Shown: positions 22,180-33,969, counted from the first letter of the stretch. The stretch is 64,000 nt of DNA from Diphasiastrum complanatum (GCA_029204225.1 CM055093.1:1100117-1164116); one strand, 5' to 3'. Numbers and translations are program-made. Notes: generated by a model not told the origin, from the sequence alone.

Positions 22180-22830
22180 TGGAAGGTTCAATCTCAGAGA
22201 TCCGTTTGATCAACAAATTCAACGGAGATGACTTCCATATGTGGAAGTTCAAGATGAGGATGATCTTAATCGAGAAGGAGCTTTGGGGATACGTAAACGG
22301 TTCAATAGCCAAACTAGCAGAACATGAACTGCTTCCAACATGGGAAGCAAAGGATGGCAAAGCACTTGCCATTGTATCCTTAAATCTGAAGAACACTCAG
22401 ATTGCTCATGTATCAAACAACACCACCTCCAAAGAAGCGTCGAAACTTTAGATGTATCGACTCATCTCTTTTTGAGGAAGAAGGTTCTCACACTCAAGAT
22501 GAGCAAAGGCACCCCAATCAGCGATCACCTGAACGAATTCAAATACTCAATGATGTCTCTTCTCGCCAGTCTTCCATCCTCCTACGACAACCTAGTATTG
22601 CTTCTGAGCAATACTCCTATGTTGTCTCTCCAGAAGCTGACAACAAGCCTATTGCAAGAAGAATTTAGGAGAAAAAGCTTATCCACAAGGAGTAACAAGT
22701 CAATGACATTGCACTCTAATAAGCAGTATTCCAAGAAGAAGAACTTCAAGGACAAGAAGACGAAGGCAGGGCAGCCAAATTCAACGCAACAATCACAACA
22801 ACAACATAGTCGTCAATAACACTCATCCAA
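22180..22830 (+). pseudogene. copia gag of element G
   Basis: Starts MEGSISEIRLINKFNGDDFH, then MWKFKMRMILIEKELWGYV, the usual gag N-terminus. Frameshifts near 22440 lead to FLRKKVLTLKMSKGTPISDH and MMSLLASLPSSYDNLVLLLS, the classical middle part. It ends in a Lys/Gln-rich tail at 22819. A degraded Cys/His region may lie at about 22850-22900. Confidence 0.85.
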
Positions 22831-22939
22831 GACTAAACTCTTTTTCAATCACGACATAAAGGATTGTCGCATCCTCAAGCACAACAAAGCGAGGAAAAAG
22901 ATGCAACAGCACCAAGAGGGAGGCTCTGACATTGTCAGA

Positions 22940-23673
22940 TAACCACAACATAATGGTGTAGTAGAGAGGAAGAACAGAACTCTCATGGAAGCTAAAAGAT
23001 CCATGATGGCCTACTCGAAGGCATCAAGATCGCTATGGGTTGAGGCAGTAGTTGTAGCCGCCTACCTGCAGACACCTACCTGCAGAACAGAACAGGCAAG
23101 TCAAGTGTTGCTCACACTAACCCACATGAGGTATGGTGGAGAAGCAAGCCAAATCTGGCTCATGTTCGAATCTTCGGATGTATAGCATATGCACACATAC
23201 CAGATAAGAAGAGGAAGAAGCTGGATGAAAAGGTGGAGTGAGGATTATTGGTTGGGTATGATATACATTCTGCATATTATAGAGTATACATGCCGCAAAC
23301 ACAAACCAATGAAGTGAAGACTGTTAGGGACGTCAGATTTGATGAGACAAGAACAATGGCTGAAGAAGATATAATCAACTACGAAGTTCTTAACAGACAG
23401 TACTATGACCTGCCCACATCAATAGAGGGAATGGACCCTGAGCATCCAGACGCAAATATTCAAATTTCAGATGGATTGAACGATAGTTTGGACGATGAGC
23501 AGACCGACATATCGGGAGTAGCCATAACACCGACGATACACAGAGGTCCCACTGTTGGTAGACAGGACAAAGGCAAAGCAGTTGCTGAACCTATATTATC
23601 TCCAAGGAGATCTACCAGACAAAGAAGAGCACCAGTCAGATATGTACCTCACAGTTCATCTTCTGCTCAGTAA
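22940..23673 (+). pseudogene. copia integrase C-terminal part and spacer, element G
   Basis: Begins inside the integrase core at [20 protein letters not shown], which carries the catalytic Glu. A decayed stretch follows, with a short local duplication of CACCTACCTGCAGA near 23070. Then come VGYDIHSAYYRVYMP and VRDVRFDETRTMAEED, and the Ser/Arg-rich spacer SPRRSTRQRRAPVRYVP. The two upstream Asp of the catalytic triad are deleted. Confidence 0.82.
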
Positions 23674-23679
23674 GAATTC

Positions 23680-24420
23680 TGTGGATTCGGGGGTGAACTA
23701 CAAACTTACGAAGAAGCCATCAATGGTCCAGACAAGGACAAGTGGATTAAGGCCATGGAAGACAAAATGAGTTCCATGAAGCAAAACGAAGTGTGGACGC
23801 TTGAGCCACTACCAGCCGACAGAAAGACTGTCAAGTGTAAGTGGGTCTACAAGCATAAGTAATGGAACATACGACAATGTACTAAGATACAAAGCCAGAC
23901 TAGTTGCAAAAGGCTTCTCATAGGTATGACATTGATAATACAGAGACATTCTCTCCTGTTGTGAAGCACACATCTCTACGCATAGTATTTGCATACATAG
24001 CTGCCTATGATCTAAAGATCCACATTGTGGACAAGAAGACAACCTTCTTGCATGGGGAGCTGAAAGAAGAGGTCCACATGGACCAGCCACCAAGTTTTTC
24101 TTGCAAGTCACTTGTTGACTATGCCTGCAGAATGGATATAAGCATCTATGGACTGAAATAGTCCGTCAGCAATGGTACAAGAAGAAGGATCACACACTTA
24201 GATCCTTGGGCTTCTAGCATTTAATGGCTGACTACAACGTTTATGTGAAAGTCATGAATGGGGAGATCATCATAGTCAGGGTCTATGTAGATGACACACT
24301 GATTCAGTCATGGAGTGACAATCTGATTGCGGAGGTGAAGGCAGATATTTCAAGGCACTTCAAAATATCGGACCTAGGAGAAACCAAATGCTACCTGGAT
24401 TTATAGATCGACAGAGATCT
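23680..24420 (+). pseudogene. copia reverse transcriptase, element G
   Basis: Reads MEDKMSSMKQNEVWTLEPL, a stop near the VYKHK block, then ETFSPVVKHTSLRIVFAYIA, VDKKTTFLHGELKEEVHMDQ and the catalytic box VYVDDTLI, which is intact. It is broken by several stops and by frameshifts near 23920 and 24160. Confidence 0.85.
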
Positions 24421-24429
24421 TCAGGCTGG

Positions 24430-25240
24430 GAGATTGTATCTACACTAGTCAAAATACATTCAGAAGATCATTGATGACTTCAACAAGACAGATTGCAAGG
24501 GAGTAAATACTCCAATGGTTCTTGGCACAATGCTGACAAACGAAGATTGTCCCAGAGACAAAGGAGAATGACAAGCAATGGAGCATAAGTCTTACAAAAG
24601 GCTTATCGGTTCTTTGATGTCCTTGGCAGACAATATGCAGCCAGACATTGCTTACGCAGTGTTCAGGTTGAGCCAATTCAATATCAATCCAGGTCCAACA
24701 CACTGGAAGATAGCCAAGAGGATACTGCAATATCTATAGAACACAAAGGACTACGGCCTGTGCTATTGTTGAGATGTAGGATTCAAGATTGAATCCTACA
24801 GTGATGCAAGCTGGGCATCCTTGAAAGATGATAGTAAAAGCATCTCTGCAGGATGTACCATAGCAGCCAATGCAGCTATTATATCTGGATCAACAAAAAG
24901 CAAACAATAACTGCCCAATCATCCTGTGAGACAGAATATGTTGCTACAGCCAAAATGACCAATGAGTTGACATGGCTCAAACAGTTCCTAGGTGGACTAG
25001 GACAGAGCATCGAAGAGCCATTGATCCTGCACATGACAACACCTCTGCCATTCATCTGACAAAAGACCTAGTGTATTATTCCAAAACGAAGCACATCACT
25101 TGATCCGAAATTTGGTTGAGAAAGACGAGTTGTAGACAGCCTTCATATCGACAAAGCAGATGGTAGCTGATATACTTACAAAGGCATTGGATAAGGCAAT
25201 GTTCGGCAGGGTGCTAGCTTGAGAATCGAGAAAATACACG
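24430..25240 (+). pseudogene. copia RNase H and 3' end, element G
   Basis: Reads SYKRLIGSLMSLADNMQPDI, HWKIAKRILQYL and IESYSDASWASLKDDSKSIS. Further on comes the C-terminal SSCETEYVATAKMTNELTWL block with the conserved E and ATA motif, and a final ADILTKAL sequence near 25170-25190. A purine run (AAGAGAGAGC) at about 25243-25253 may be the polypurine tract preceding the 3' LTR. Confidence 0.8.
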
Positions 25241-25254
25241 ATTTAAGAGAGAGC

Positions 25255-26580
25255 TGAAGAAACATTAAGTTTCTACTTTAAAGCCTTAGTATTTTTCCTT
25301 GTCTTTTAGACTGCTGCATAATTTTAACTAGTTGTTGCATAGTCTGCATATTTGAACTATTTGTTGCACATTTCACATTTTTCGCGTTTCGCATTTTGAT
25401 AAAATTGTGACATTAGGTCTAAAATGACCCAGGATTTTGTTTTTAGCCAACCTTCAATTTTTTTTGGCTTTTTTGCCACATACTCAGAAGGCCGACACTT
25501 CGGGTCAGGTTGACACTTCCGACTATCCATATGCAAGCCAGGGCATGGACAAAACTATCGGACCCCAGTTACTCGGGCATGAAAGTTTCAAACTATCATG
25601 ATCCACAGTCACCATGTAACATTAACAGAAGCGTACTTAAATGGATGCTCAGCTTAAACTTAGCTAATCAATCTTGTAATCTAATCCAACATGATATATG
25701 TATTGGATCAGAGACAGAAAGCAATAGACACACAAAGAGAATCCTTAACGCAACACTCAGTGAGGTGTATATCAAAAAAGAAAGATAGCTCTAGCAGTAG
25801 CTAGTTCCATTCGTGAGAAGAGAACACCTCTCTCACGCCCACACGCTAATCTGGGAAACAAACAACGCTCAAGAAAGAAACTTTGTTGTACACTCAATTT
25901 TGATAATATAGACGAGTACATCTTTTATGCTCTGAGTGCAATCTGTAAATGTTGTGATGCTTGTTCAAATTTTGTTAGTAGATACATTTTTGCTGTCATT
26001 AGACATTATCTGCTTTTTCATAAACTCATTGTCAGATTAGAAAAAGCTATCTATAGTTCGGAGGATGATTGATCGCGGCCCGAGGCAGTATCCTTAACCG
26101 ACAGATCGGCTCCATCTGAGCTTAATCGGAATCATTGTTGCCTGAGGGAGACTCGCTGCAAGATTACCATCAGCAGTATCAGTGCCTACTAGATTCAATC
26201 AGTGGAGACAAAGGTGCCTCCCATCAGGATGATAATCAGAGTTTTTCCATCACTCTTTATATCTTGGTTTCTATCATCTAGAATGCTAATTTTCTTGTTG
26301 TTCTTGAGTCCACACGTGTGAAGGCTAATGTACTACTGCTTTTGTATAGATGAGTTTTTCATGTATTTCCATGTTCTAGCATGTTAGATGCATGAGTTTT
26401 AGCTTGTTGATAAACTAGATGTGCAACCAAATTTACCTCTAGATCTTGTTGATCCATTAAGCATGTTTTGGATGGTATCATATCTTGTTGCAAGGTAAAT
26501 TTGGAGGTTTTTCTAAATCTAGGGGAGTATTTGAGGGTACCATCAATTCTAGAGGGAGTTGGAGTGGTTGCTATCTCAAA
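25255..26580. other. probable 3' LTR or flank of element G, no gene recognised
   Basis: No coding text recognised. The first several hundred bases directly follow the end of copia RNase H and a purine run, so a 3' LTR is expected, but no matching 5' LTR was found to prove it. The block 25510-25900 has an open but unrecognised frame. The rest looks non-coding. Confidence 0.4.
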
Positions 26581-26769
26581 TTAAGCATTTTCAAGTGTAG
26601 GAAGTGGACCTTTGTGATCCCAAACCCATTTTAGGTCAAGAGTTTGATCTTGATGAGCTTCATCGACACAAAAGAAAAAGTGGCAATTTAGAGCTTCCAT
26701 AATAAGTTCATTTGACACATTTATTTTGAAGATGTGTAAAGCTTGTCTAGCTCTCTTGTCCAATCTCAA
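26581..26769 (-). pseudogene. short copia gag fragment
   Basis: MRLDKRARQALHIFKINVSN is close to the same segment of the gag relic at 28.8 kb (DKRAKKALHMIKMNVTNELL) and to that at 0.8 kb (MDLHIRKMNVSNEVL). Similarity stops after about 30 residues. It is a small relic of that gag family. Confidence 0.55.
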
Positions 26770-27360
26770 ACCTTTTTGTGCTCCTTGATGTCTTTCCTCA
26801 GCAAAATTGTCTTTCTAGCTTTACCCTTTGAATTTTGACTGTGGATCAAATATGATGAAAGACTTGTTTTGGAACTTTAATAATGTTCAGAATTAGAGAA
26901 CATAACATTCATAAAGATGCTACTTTGATCAAAATTAAAAATGATCTCCATCCTAGTATAGATCACCTTTCTAAGGTAACTCTACAGTAGTTCTCATAAT
27001 TAATATAGAGAATAATGTCCACTTTGGATGCTTCACTATTTCTTACATCAATTTTACATGTCAAGATGTGACTAGAACATGAAGAACCAAATAGAATGTG
27101 AATGAAATGATTCTCCATGTTTCAAACTTTGAACTCTCTGGAAAATTATAGCAACCAAACAATAAATGTGAGTGATGACCACTTGCTTCCTTGTCTCCTC
27201 CATATTTGTCCTTTCTTGATATGTCTCCACCATAAAACTCCATGAATGAGCCTCCATAGACATCTTGCCACAAGATATCATTAACACTTGATAAATTGTC
27301 CATGAGTGAGTGACATAATGAACTTCCAAAAGCTTTATTTCCATCAACAAAACCAGCCAA
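26770..27360. other. no gene recognised
   Basis: AT-rich. An open minus-strand frame at 27360-27061 (GFVDGNKAFGSSLCHSL) resembles no family I know, and two overlapping frames on the same strand are also open, so it is probably chance or the leader of the relic at 26.6 kb. Confidence 0.4.
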
Positions 27361-27364
27361 GAAT

Positions 27365-28108
27365 GCTAGTACAAATCCAACATCAAAATGATAATTGAGA
27401 GTTAATTACATTCAACAAGAATGTGAAGATGTAGAACAATAGCGAGTCCATATAATAATGTTGTAAAACAACAATCAGGCCACAATACAATTGCACTGAT
27501 AAGTGCGTGATCCTACTTACAGACTCAAATCAATTGCTATAGTTTTGAATATCTCTCTCTCTATATAATCACTAACTCTGAGGAGTCACCTATTAGAAGA
27601 CCCGTTCTGGTCGTTTGATCTCTGCTGGAGTATCTTCTTGTTAAAATTACTCTGCATCAGCTACTTGTCCAGTCGCTTATTCAATTATAGCAGCTGGTAG
27701 ATCTTGTGTTATTAGCTTGACAATTACAAGATCGTTTAGCAGCTGTTTAACTGACTAATTAGGATAGTCGTTATTGGAGCATGAGGACGTAGACAGTCTG
27801 TACTTAGAATCTTGTGTAAATCTGCAGAGTGCCACAATTTTTGAGAGAATTGTCGCATATTTGAAAGTGTGTGAAATGGACTAAAACCTTCAGTGAGCAC
27901 TTTGTCGCCTTTTTTGCAAAATTTTTGGTGCTCAGAAAAATCTCAAAAGTGAATTGGAAATCTTTGTTGGGATTTTTGCCTTTCGCGACATTAGTGCAGA
28001 AATGCAGACGGTTAGAAAATAGTTCATTTTCTACAGACCTTTTTGAGAGAGTAGTTTTGAGAGAAGGAGGGTTGTTGGAATGAGTAGGAGTTAGATTAAA
28101 TTCCAACA
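27365..28108 (-). mobile_element. probable 3' LTR of the copia relic at 28.1-28.9 kb
   Basis: On the minus strand the purine tract AAGGGAGAG (28117-28109) directly precedes TGTTGGAA (28108), the usual layout of a polypurine tract followed by an LTR start, just after the RNase H end. The inner end is uncertain; a CA near 27365 is one candidate. No 5' LTR was found to confirm it. Confidence 0.5.
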
Positions 28109-28129
28109 CTCTCCCTTAAGCTTACTGCT

Positions 28130-28660
28130 ACGAATCTAAACTGAAATTGAGATTTATGATTTCTACTAAAGTAGAATGTTTATCTCTAGACAATGGCTTT
28201 GTCAAAATATCAGCCAACATATTGTATGTGTGATAGTAACTTAGTACAACATCTTTATTCTGAACTTTCTCTCTAAGAAAACAGAACTGAACTTCTATGT
28301 GTTTAGTTCTAGCATGAGTATGTCAGTTCAGAGATAGAACTATGCAACTCTGATTGTCGCATTGGAGTATTGTTGGGCCGATCTGTGGGAATTGCAGATC
28401 ATGTAGCAACCTTCTAAGCTAAATTATCTCCTTCACTATTGATGTAGCTGCAACGTATTCAGATTCTATGGAGGACAATGAAATGCATCTCTGTTTTTTG
28501 TTGTTCCATGAAATGGGTCCTCTTGCAAGGAAACAAATATAACCTGATATGGATTTTCTGGTATCCACGTCTCTTGCCCAATCTAAATCTGAATATGTAA
28601 CAAGTGTGAGTGTAGCTTCTATCATGCCCATGACTGGTCTCGAGTAGCATGTCCATGCTA
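28130..28660 (-). pseudogene. copia RNase H C-terminal half
   Basis: Reads YSDLDWARDVDTRKSISGYI, then FLARGPISWNNKKQRCISLS and SIESEYVAATSIVKEII. Past a stop near 28420 it continues with IGPTILQCDNQSC, ARTKHIEVQFCFLREKV and NMLADILTKPLS, the copia C-terminus. The catalytic Asp of YSDLDWA and the Glu of SIESEY are present. Confidence 0.85.
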
Positions 28661-28689
28661 GGGACCGGTAGACCAACAACACGTAAGTT

Positions 28690-28890
28690 AATTGTATTCT
28701 TTTGCAAACAAGAAAAGATTTGCCTTCTTAGAGTCAACACTCTAGAAGTAGACTTGGATTCATAAAGCTTCTTCAATGAATTCCAAGCTTCCAAAGATGA
28801 TGTGCACTTACCAACTTCCTTGAGAAGTTCATTGGTAACATTCATCTTTATCATGTGTAGAGCCTTCTTGGCCCTCTTGTCATACCTCAA
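28690..28890 (-). pseudogene. copia gag fragment joined to RNase H
   Basis: MRYDKRAKKALHMIKMNVTN, TSSLEAWNSLKKLYESK and LTLRRQIFSCL are copia gag. On the same strand it runs almost directly into the RNase H fragment, so protease, integrase and reverse transcriptase were deleted in one step or the two pieces were brought together later. Confidence 0.7.
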
Positions 28891-28914
28891 TTGATCTTGT
28901 TGTGTTGCAAAACC

Positions 28915-29995
28915 AGAAGCTGAATGAGCGAAACCGCTCTTTGGGCAGACTACTCCAGAAAGCTAATGAATAAGCCCAATCATTAGAAGATACCAATAAG
29001 GCACTTCAGACCAAATCTGCAGAATTGCAGAAAAATTAGAAAAGGCTTCTCTGTTGACCAAGCTTCATGACGAAGGCCTCAAGAAAATAAAGACAGCAAT
29101 TGCCTTACAGCTATGCATCAACTCTGGACTAATTCGGATAGATTCGTCAAAGTTGCAGTCTCTCCAAGATCAGATGCAAATTTTTTGAGTCGAGTTTTTG
29201 ATGCCACTCGGGAACGACAAAGCACTTGTTGAGGAGGAACTTGCTGAGCTGAAGGAATTATCAGTTGAAACGACTTGCTTCAGGCCAGATGCACATGAAG
29301 AGTATTCGCAGGCCTTGGAGAAGATCGATGAGTTGACAAAGCAGCTCCAGGCAACCCAAAACTATACAGGAGTGGCAGATCACCTGGAGTATGCAGAGGC
29401 CTGTATAAAGATTTTTGATCTACAGAAGGAGGTATCAGACCTCAAGCAGCAACTCGAAGACCAAAAGCTTGCTGCAGATATCCACAGGCAAGACATCGCA
29501 GAAGCACAACCTAAACCAAAGCGACAGAAGAGAAATCAGTTGAAGGTATGTGCGGAATGCTTTCAAGTTTTTTCTGAAAGATTCTGGAAGTGGAGTCCAT
29601 GCCATTTCAATGTGGAGTTACAGTGGCATATGGATTATTCGATGCTACCAAGCTTGATAGGCGTGGCATTCGAGGACTGGCAGACGGAGTGGGACAAAGA
29701 AGACTTTCTTTGGTTATGGGACCAACTTAGCATAGAACAGAAGGGCTGTCTATGTTGGGCCATAATCCAGGAAAAATTCAAAGTATCGCCATTCAGATCA
29801 ATGGAGCTATGCATAGGATCAACATTTTTGTATGCACTGGAGTGCATTCAAATCAAGGAGTACCAGTTTTTGCGGCATAATAATGACTCAAAGGGTTTAC
29901 TAACAATCTCGTATGAAATACTTAAATCATTCTTTGGTCAGACAATACTTTCTTTCATTATAGTCGTTTGCTGTGTTTCCGTAAAGTTTATCTAA
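28915..29995 (+). pseudogene. unrecognised coiled-coil protein family, copy 1 (truncated, broken)
   Basis: From about 28915 the plus strand encodes coiled-coil-like text with stops and a frameshift near 29035 (SLLTKLHDEGLKKIKTAIAL, LCINSGLIRIDSSKLQSL). It then enters a 265-codon open frame from 29198. That frame has a heptad-rich part of about 110 residues (LAELKELSVETTCFRPDAHE, EEYSQALEKIDELTKQLQ, LQKEVSDLKQQLEDQKLA), a basic stretch PKPKRQKRNQ, and a Trp-rich globular part (VELQWHMDYSMLPSLIG, WDQLSIEQKGCLCWAI). The last 60 residues look unrelated and end in a hydrophobic segment. The same order of blocks occurs on the minus strand at 51.2-52.1 kb. Family and function are not recognised. A transposon-carried gene is possible because two copies lie 22 kb apart among elements. 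Confidence 0.6.
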
Positions 29996-31610
29996 AGAAC
30001 TGTCTTAAAATTGTTTTGCCTGTATGAGCAAATACTTTGTGTTCGGCATTCGAGTAAACATACCCTTGGTGCAGTTTTCCACAGTTGCTGATAGAAAAAT
30101 ATGTATGTTGTGAAATGCTAGTCCCTGACTAAGGAACTGAGTTATTGATCTGTAGCCGTGTTAGTAACGAAGATAATTGTTTCTAACATATTCGTGAACT
30201 ATTTGAGTTCTTTAACCATGACTGGACTTTAGTTGTTGAGAACTTCTGTCTAGGACACATTAGTTCAAGAATAAGATTAACTGATTGTCTGTTCGTACAT
30301 GTTTGCACCGAACATAACATAGTCCCTTGCTGACAACTTAATCAATTAGAGTGTAATTCTTTCGAGTTACTCTGATATCATTGTGCATACAGAACACTTT
30401 ATCTTCAGTTTGATAGAGGAAAGCTGTTGTTTAGCATTCATTACCTGTTTACACCTTTTTCCAAAAGTGGTACTGGCTACTTATAGAATGTCTGTTAACA
30501 ACCAGATTTTCTCTTTACTCCATTTCATTTAAAATAAGTCAATAATGTATCAACTTAACAACTTTTAAGTGCTATCTTCTTGGGGAACAATCTAAATACT
30601 AGATAAATGTAGCAATTATGTGTTGGTATATTGCGACAGATGGCCTCCATGTCTGATATTGGTCGTGAGACCTCGTTGTCCATATTTCTCATAGAGATTG
30701 GCATAACGGAGGATATTGAGTACTTCAAATCCCTCTTCCGCCCTTTCTTGCATGTGTTTAATATAACACAATAGAGTGCAGATGTTTTTTATGACCATTG
30801 TGTCAGATTTAGGGATATAATCAGTATCCCTCTAATCTCTTTGGATAATCTGTCCTTCATGCATTTTAGTAACCTTGTGCATTACTTTATAAGCAGCAAC
30901 TAGATAGGATAGACACCAAGCCCTTTGAGCAATTTAAGAATTCCACTCAGTGTAATATATGTTAAAAAAAAAATCCTTGCAAGATTGTCACTTTCATTTA
31001 TAGATTTTAGACTTTTTTGTCAATAGTTCTACATCTTCCAATAAATTTATATACTCCGAACGAATAGAATGCAATATTACTTGCATTTGTTCAGATTATA
31101 TTCTAAGATTTGAAATAACTTTTTGTAATGAATCATGATTTGTTTGAAGATTTGCATTTTCTTGCAACAATTTTTGTATCACACACTCTCTATCATGACA
31201 GTAAGAGGACATACATCTGACCTGACTCTCCAAGATCTAAATCCACTGTATTGAAAATGTATTTCCATAATTGTGTAATCTTTCACAATATCCCAAGAAA
31301 ATATTATGACCATTGCATATCCATATGACTAACTGAGTTATTGAGGATGATAACATACAAGGTCTTTAGTAGATATTGTTGATCCTTTGACTTCTCTTTT
31401 TTGTAAAGGTGCCAAGTCAGAGGGAATGTCCAAATGAAGATGATACAAAGTTGTTGTCTTTAAAAGTACAAAACCAGTCACAAACTTCAGAGTATTCATA
31501 ACAGAAATACTAAAAAATTATTTGAATGCAAATATATTATTACTTGATGCAAAATAACCAATTTTGATGAATGCTTATGTGATGGTAATTCCCTCCATAT
31601 TCAAATATGA
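29996..31610. other. no gene recognised
   Basis: About 1.6 kb of AT-rich sequence with only short, random-looking frames on both strands. No repeat structure seen. Confidence 0.55.
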
Positions 31611-31616
31611 AGATGC

Positions 31617-31771
31617 CTCATATTTTGATTTCAATGTGAAGATGATGCTCAGATTTTGTTTTCAATGTAAAGATGGCACTCATATCTTGTTTTCAATATC
31701 CAGATGGCGCTCATATTTTGTTTTCAATGTGAAAATGGTGCTCGTATTGATTTCAAAATTCAAGAGAGAAT
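31617..31771. repeat. minisatellite, 31-bp period, about five units
   Basis: The word CTCA followed by TATTTTG or TTTTGTTTTCAAT recurs at 31617, 31648, 31679, 31710 and 31741. Units differ at a few positions. The period is 31 bp, so it does not keep a reading frame. Confidence 0.85.
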
Positions 31772-32909
31772 ATAACATTCTAAATAATATTTGTTATACT
31801 ATCATGGCTAGATAGAATCTAACCATGACTATAGTTAATTTGCTTAACCATAACGGTACAAGCTGGTTATACCATTGGGAGTGGTGTACGCTTTGGGAGT
31901 GGCAAATAAACGATATTGTTTTAGTTAATTAGACTTTTTTCTCATCCTATGTGGCATTTCTTATAAGTTCTTTTTCTAGTTTCAAACTCTGTTAATGAAA
32001 ATATTAAAGATTGTAGTTCGTATACAAAATTTAATATTGAATAACTAAAATTAAAGTTAAAACTATTAAAGATTATAGATCAATGTGGCTAATTTGAAGC
32101 TAATCTATTGAAGATTGTAAAATCAAGTTTAATAGATGGAATATTTTCTTTAAGGTTTTTATTAATACATTATTAAATGCACTAATTGTTTGATGTTGAT
32201 GCTAATATAGGCCATGGAAAGCAAAACAACGATAAATACCAACAATACTAAGTTGACTAATGAGATATGTGACAACAATTTCAACAAATAAATTATGTTA
32301 CATTGGTTTTCTATGACTTTTAATCAATGAACTATTAGAGTCACTAATTGTTTGATGTTGTTGTCGATACGGCATGAAAAGAATAAAACTAACAAACACC
32401 AACAAATGCTAAGGGGAACCAATGAAGTATGACATTGTTATTGCATTACAATAGATTGCGATTTGAAAAATAGATTGCATAAATAAACATAAATAAAATA
32501 ACTTAATGGTTACATGCACTGGTCCCCTCATGATAGTAAGAATAGTTTGACAAGGGTGGGAAAAGCCAAGATTGAGGTATTGGCTCTCAATGTGTTTATT
32601 TGGTCTTCCACTTCTTGTCATTCTTCGATTGATGATCATGAATCGTGGATGATCACCCTTTGCACCTCTAGGCATCTACGACATATGAAGCTCTTTGCTA
32701 CTTCAATCCATCAATTGAACCAATTCCACACCTTCTTGTCCTCCACCTAATGCAACCAAGGGCTTGAGTTGGAGAAACTTTATTACAACTTAGGAAGAAG
32801 AGATTTTTGAGTCACACTACATGTGTGTGCTCTTAGATAATAAACTAGTGAAGCCCGTCATCGACGGGCGGCCGATGGTTTGTCTGCGTGTGTGCGCGGG
32901 GTCGTGCGG

Positions 32910-32911
<2 letters not shown>
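31772..32911. other. no gene recognised
   Basis: AT-rich non-coding stretch. It contains two partly similar segments, CACTAATTGTTTGATGTTG at about 32178 and again at about 32343, suggesting a decayed direct repeat with a spacing of about 165 bp. Confidence 0.5.

Positions 32912-32999
<88 letters not shown>
32912..32999. repeat. (GA)n microsatellite, about 88 bp
   Basis: Uninterrupted GA run, followed at 33022-33044 by a C run and an A run. The arginine/glutamate and serine/leucine frames here are artefacts of the repeat. Confidence 0.97.
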
Positions 33000-33002
<3 letters not shown>

Positions 33003-33044
33003 GGGGCCTAATGAAATATTGCCCCCCCCCCAAAAAAAAAAAAA

Positions 33045-33629
33045 TTGAAAAAAAATGGTGTGAGGTGGCATGGGGTACAAGGCCACCCCCTCCCCTTGTA
33101 CCCCGAGCTCCCCGTACCCACTCTTTCCCCCTTCGCTTGAACCCCTCCGCTCCCCGTACCAGCTCCCTCCCTCTTTGCAGCTGCCCGTCACAGCATAACG
33201 GCAGCGTGAGCTGCTTGTGAAACACTAAAACTTTAATATATATAGATTTTAGAGACCTAATCTTCATGTTATATTATTGAGATGCAACTCTTAGAAACCT
33301 TTATGCAAGGATATCTTGCAATTTAAGTCCACATATTTTCAAGTTTTGATTCTTTGTCCGAATTTCATGCTTATTTCATAAATTCCATACAAGCTTGTAA
33401 ATTTTGGCAATTATTGAGCAACATGGAAGAAGAACATTAAATTTGTGTGCAAACACACGCCATTATGCATATTTCACAAAGACTAAAATGCCCAAAGACA
33501 TGAAAAACCGCTAGGTGCATAGTAGGTGTACTACTCGCAAGAACTTTAGCCGTTTAATCAATTGCATGAAGGTGATGAATAATGTAACTCTAAATATTTT
33601 TGAAAGCCAAGAATTATTTCAGGGTTGGC
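33045..33629. other. no gene recognised
   Basis: Starts with a GC-rich strip (33060-33200) of C-runs and CCCGTACC words, then AT-rich non-coding sequence up to the promoter of the S1-like gene. Confidence 0.5.
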
Positions 33630-33630
33630 A

Positions 33631-33640
33631 CTATAAATTA
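33631..33640 (+). promoter_or_regulatory. TATA-like element upstream of the S1-like gene
   Basis: CTATAAATTA matches the plant TATA box and lies about 330 bp before the start codon. Downstream are (CT)n runs and two AACCCTAA words (near 33683 and 33702), common in plant 5' leaders. The transcription start itself is not determined. Confidence 0.4.
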
Positions 33641-33865
33641 ATTCTCTCTCTCTCTCTCTCTATGGCTATTTAACATCCAAAAACCCTAAACAAATTGTAA
33701 CCCTAAAAAAAGTTTCTCTCTCTATGAAATTCTAGCCTCTTCTCCAGAACGTTCCAGAAAAAGAAAAACTGCCGGTCGCCCTTCACTACCTGTCATTGAT
33801 GTTTTATGGCACACCTGGCCTATGAAAATTCAAGAATCGTATTTTGTATATAACAGCAAGGCTGG

Positions 33866-33868
<3 letters not shown>

Positions 33869-33922
<54 letters not shown>
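33869..33922. repeat. (CT)n microsatellite in the leader of the S1-like gene
   Basis: Uninterrupted CT run of 54 bp ending about 47 bp before the start codon. CT repeats in 5' leaders are common in plants. Confidence 0.95.
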
Positions 33923-33924
<2 letters not shown>

Positions 33925-33969
33925 GTCTCTCTCTCCGGCCCCGCCCCCTGGGGCATAACATTTCCAAGC

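Larger units (their letters stand above)
22180..25240 (+). mobile_element. Ty1/copia element G, gag to RNase H with an internal deletion
   Basis: Plus-strand gag (22180-about 22830) is followed by a jump into the late integrase core (about 22940), the integrase tail and spacer (to 23670), reverse transcriptase (23680-24420) and RNase H (24430-about 25230). Protease, GAG-pre-integrase and the first half of integrase are missing. Many stops. It belongs to the same lineage as element H, sharing for example the RNase H text SYSD-x-SWAS-x-KDD. Confidence 0.85.

Noticed and set aside
32817-33267. Ser-Leu and Arg-Glu rich frames
   Set aside because: Caused by the GA tract at 32912-32999 and the neighbouring C-runs.
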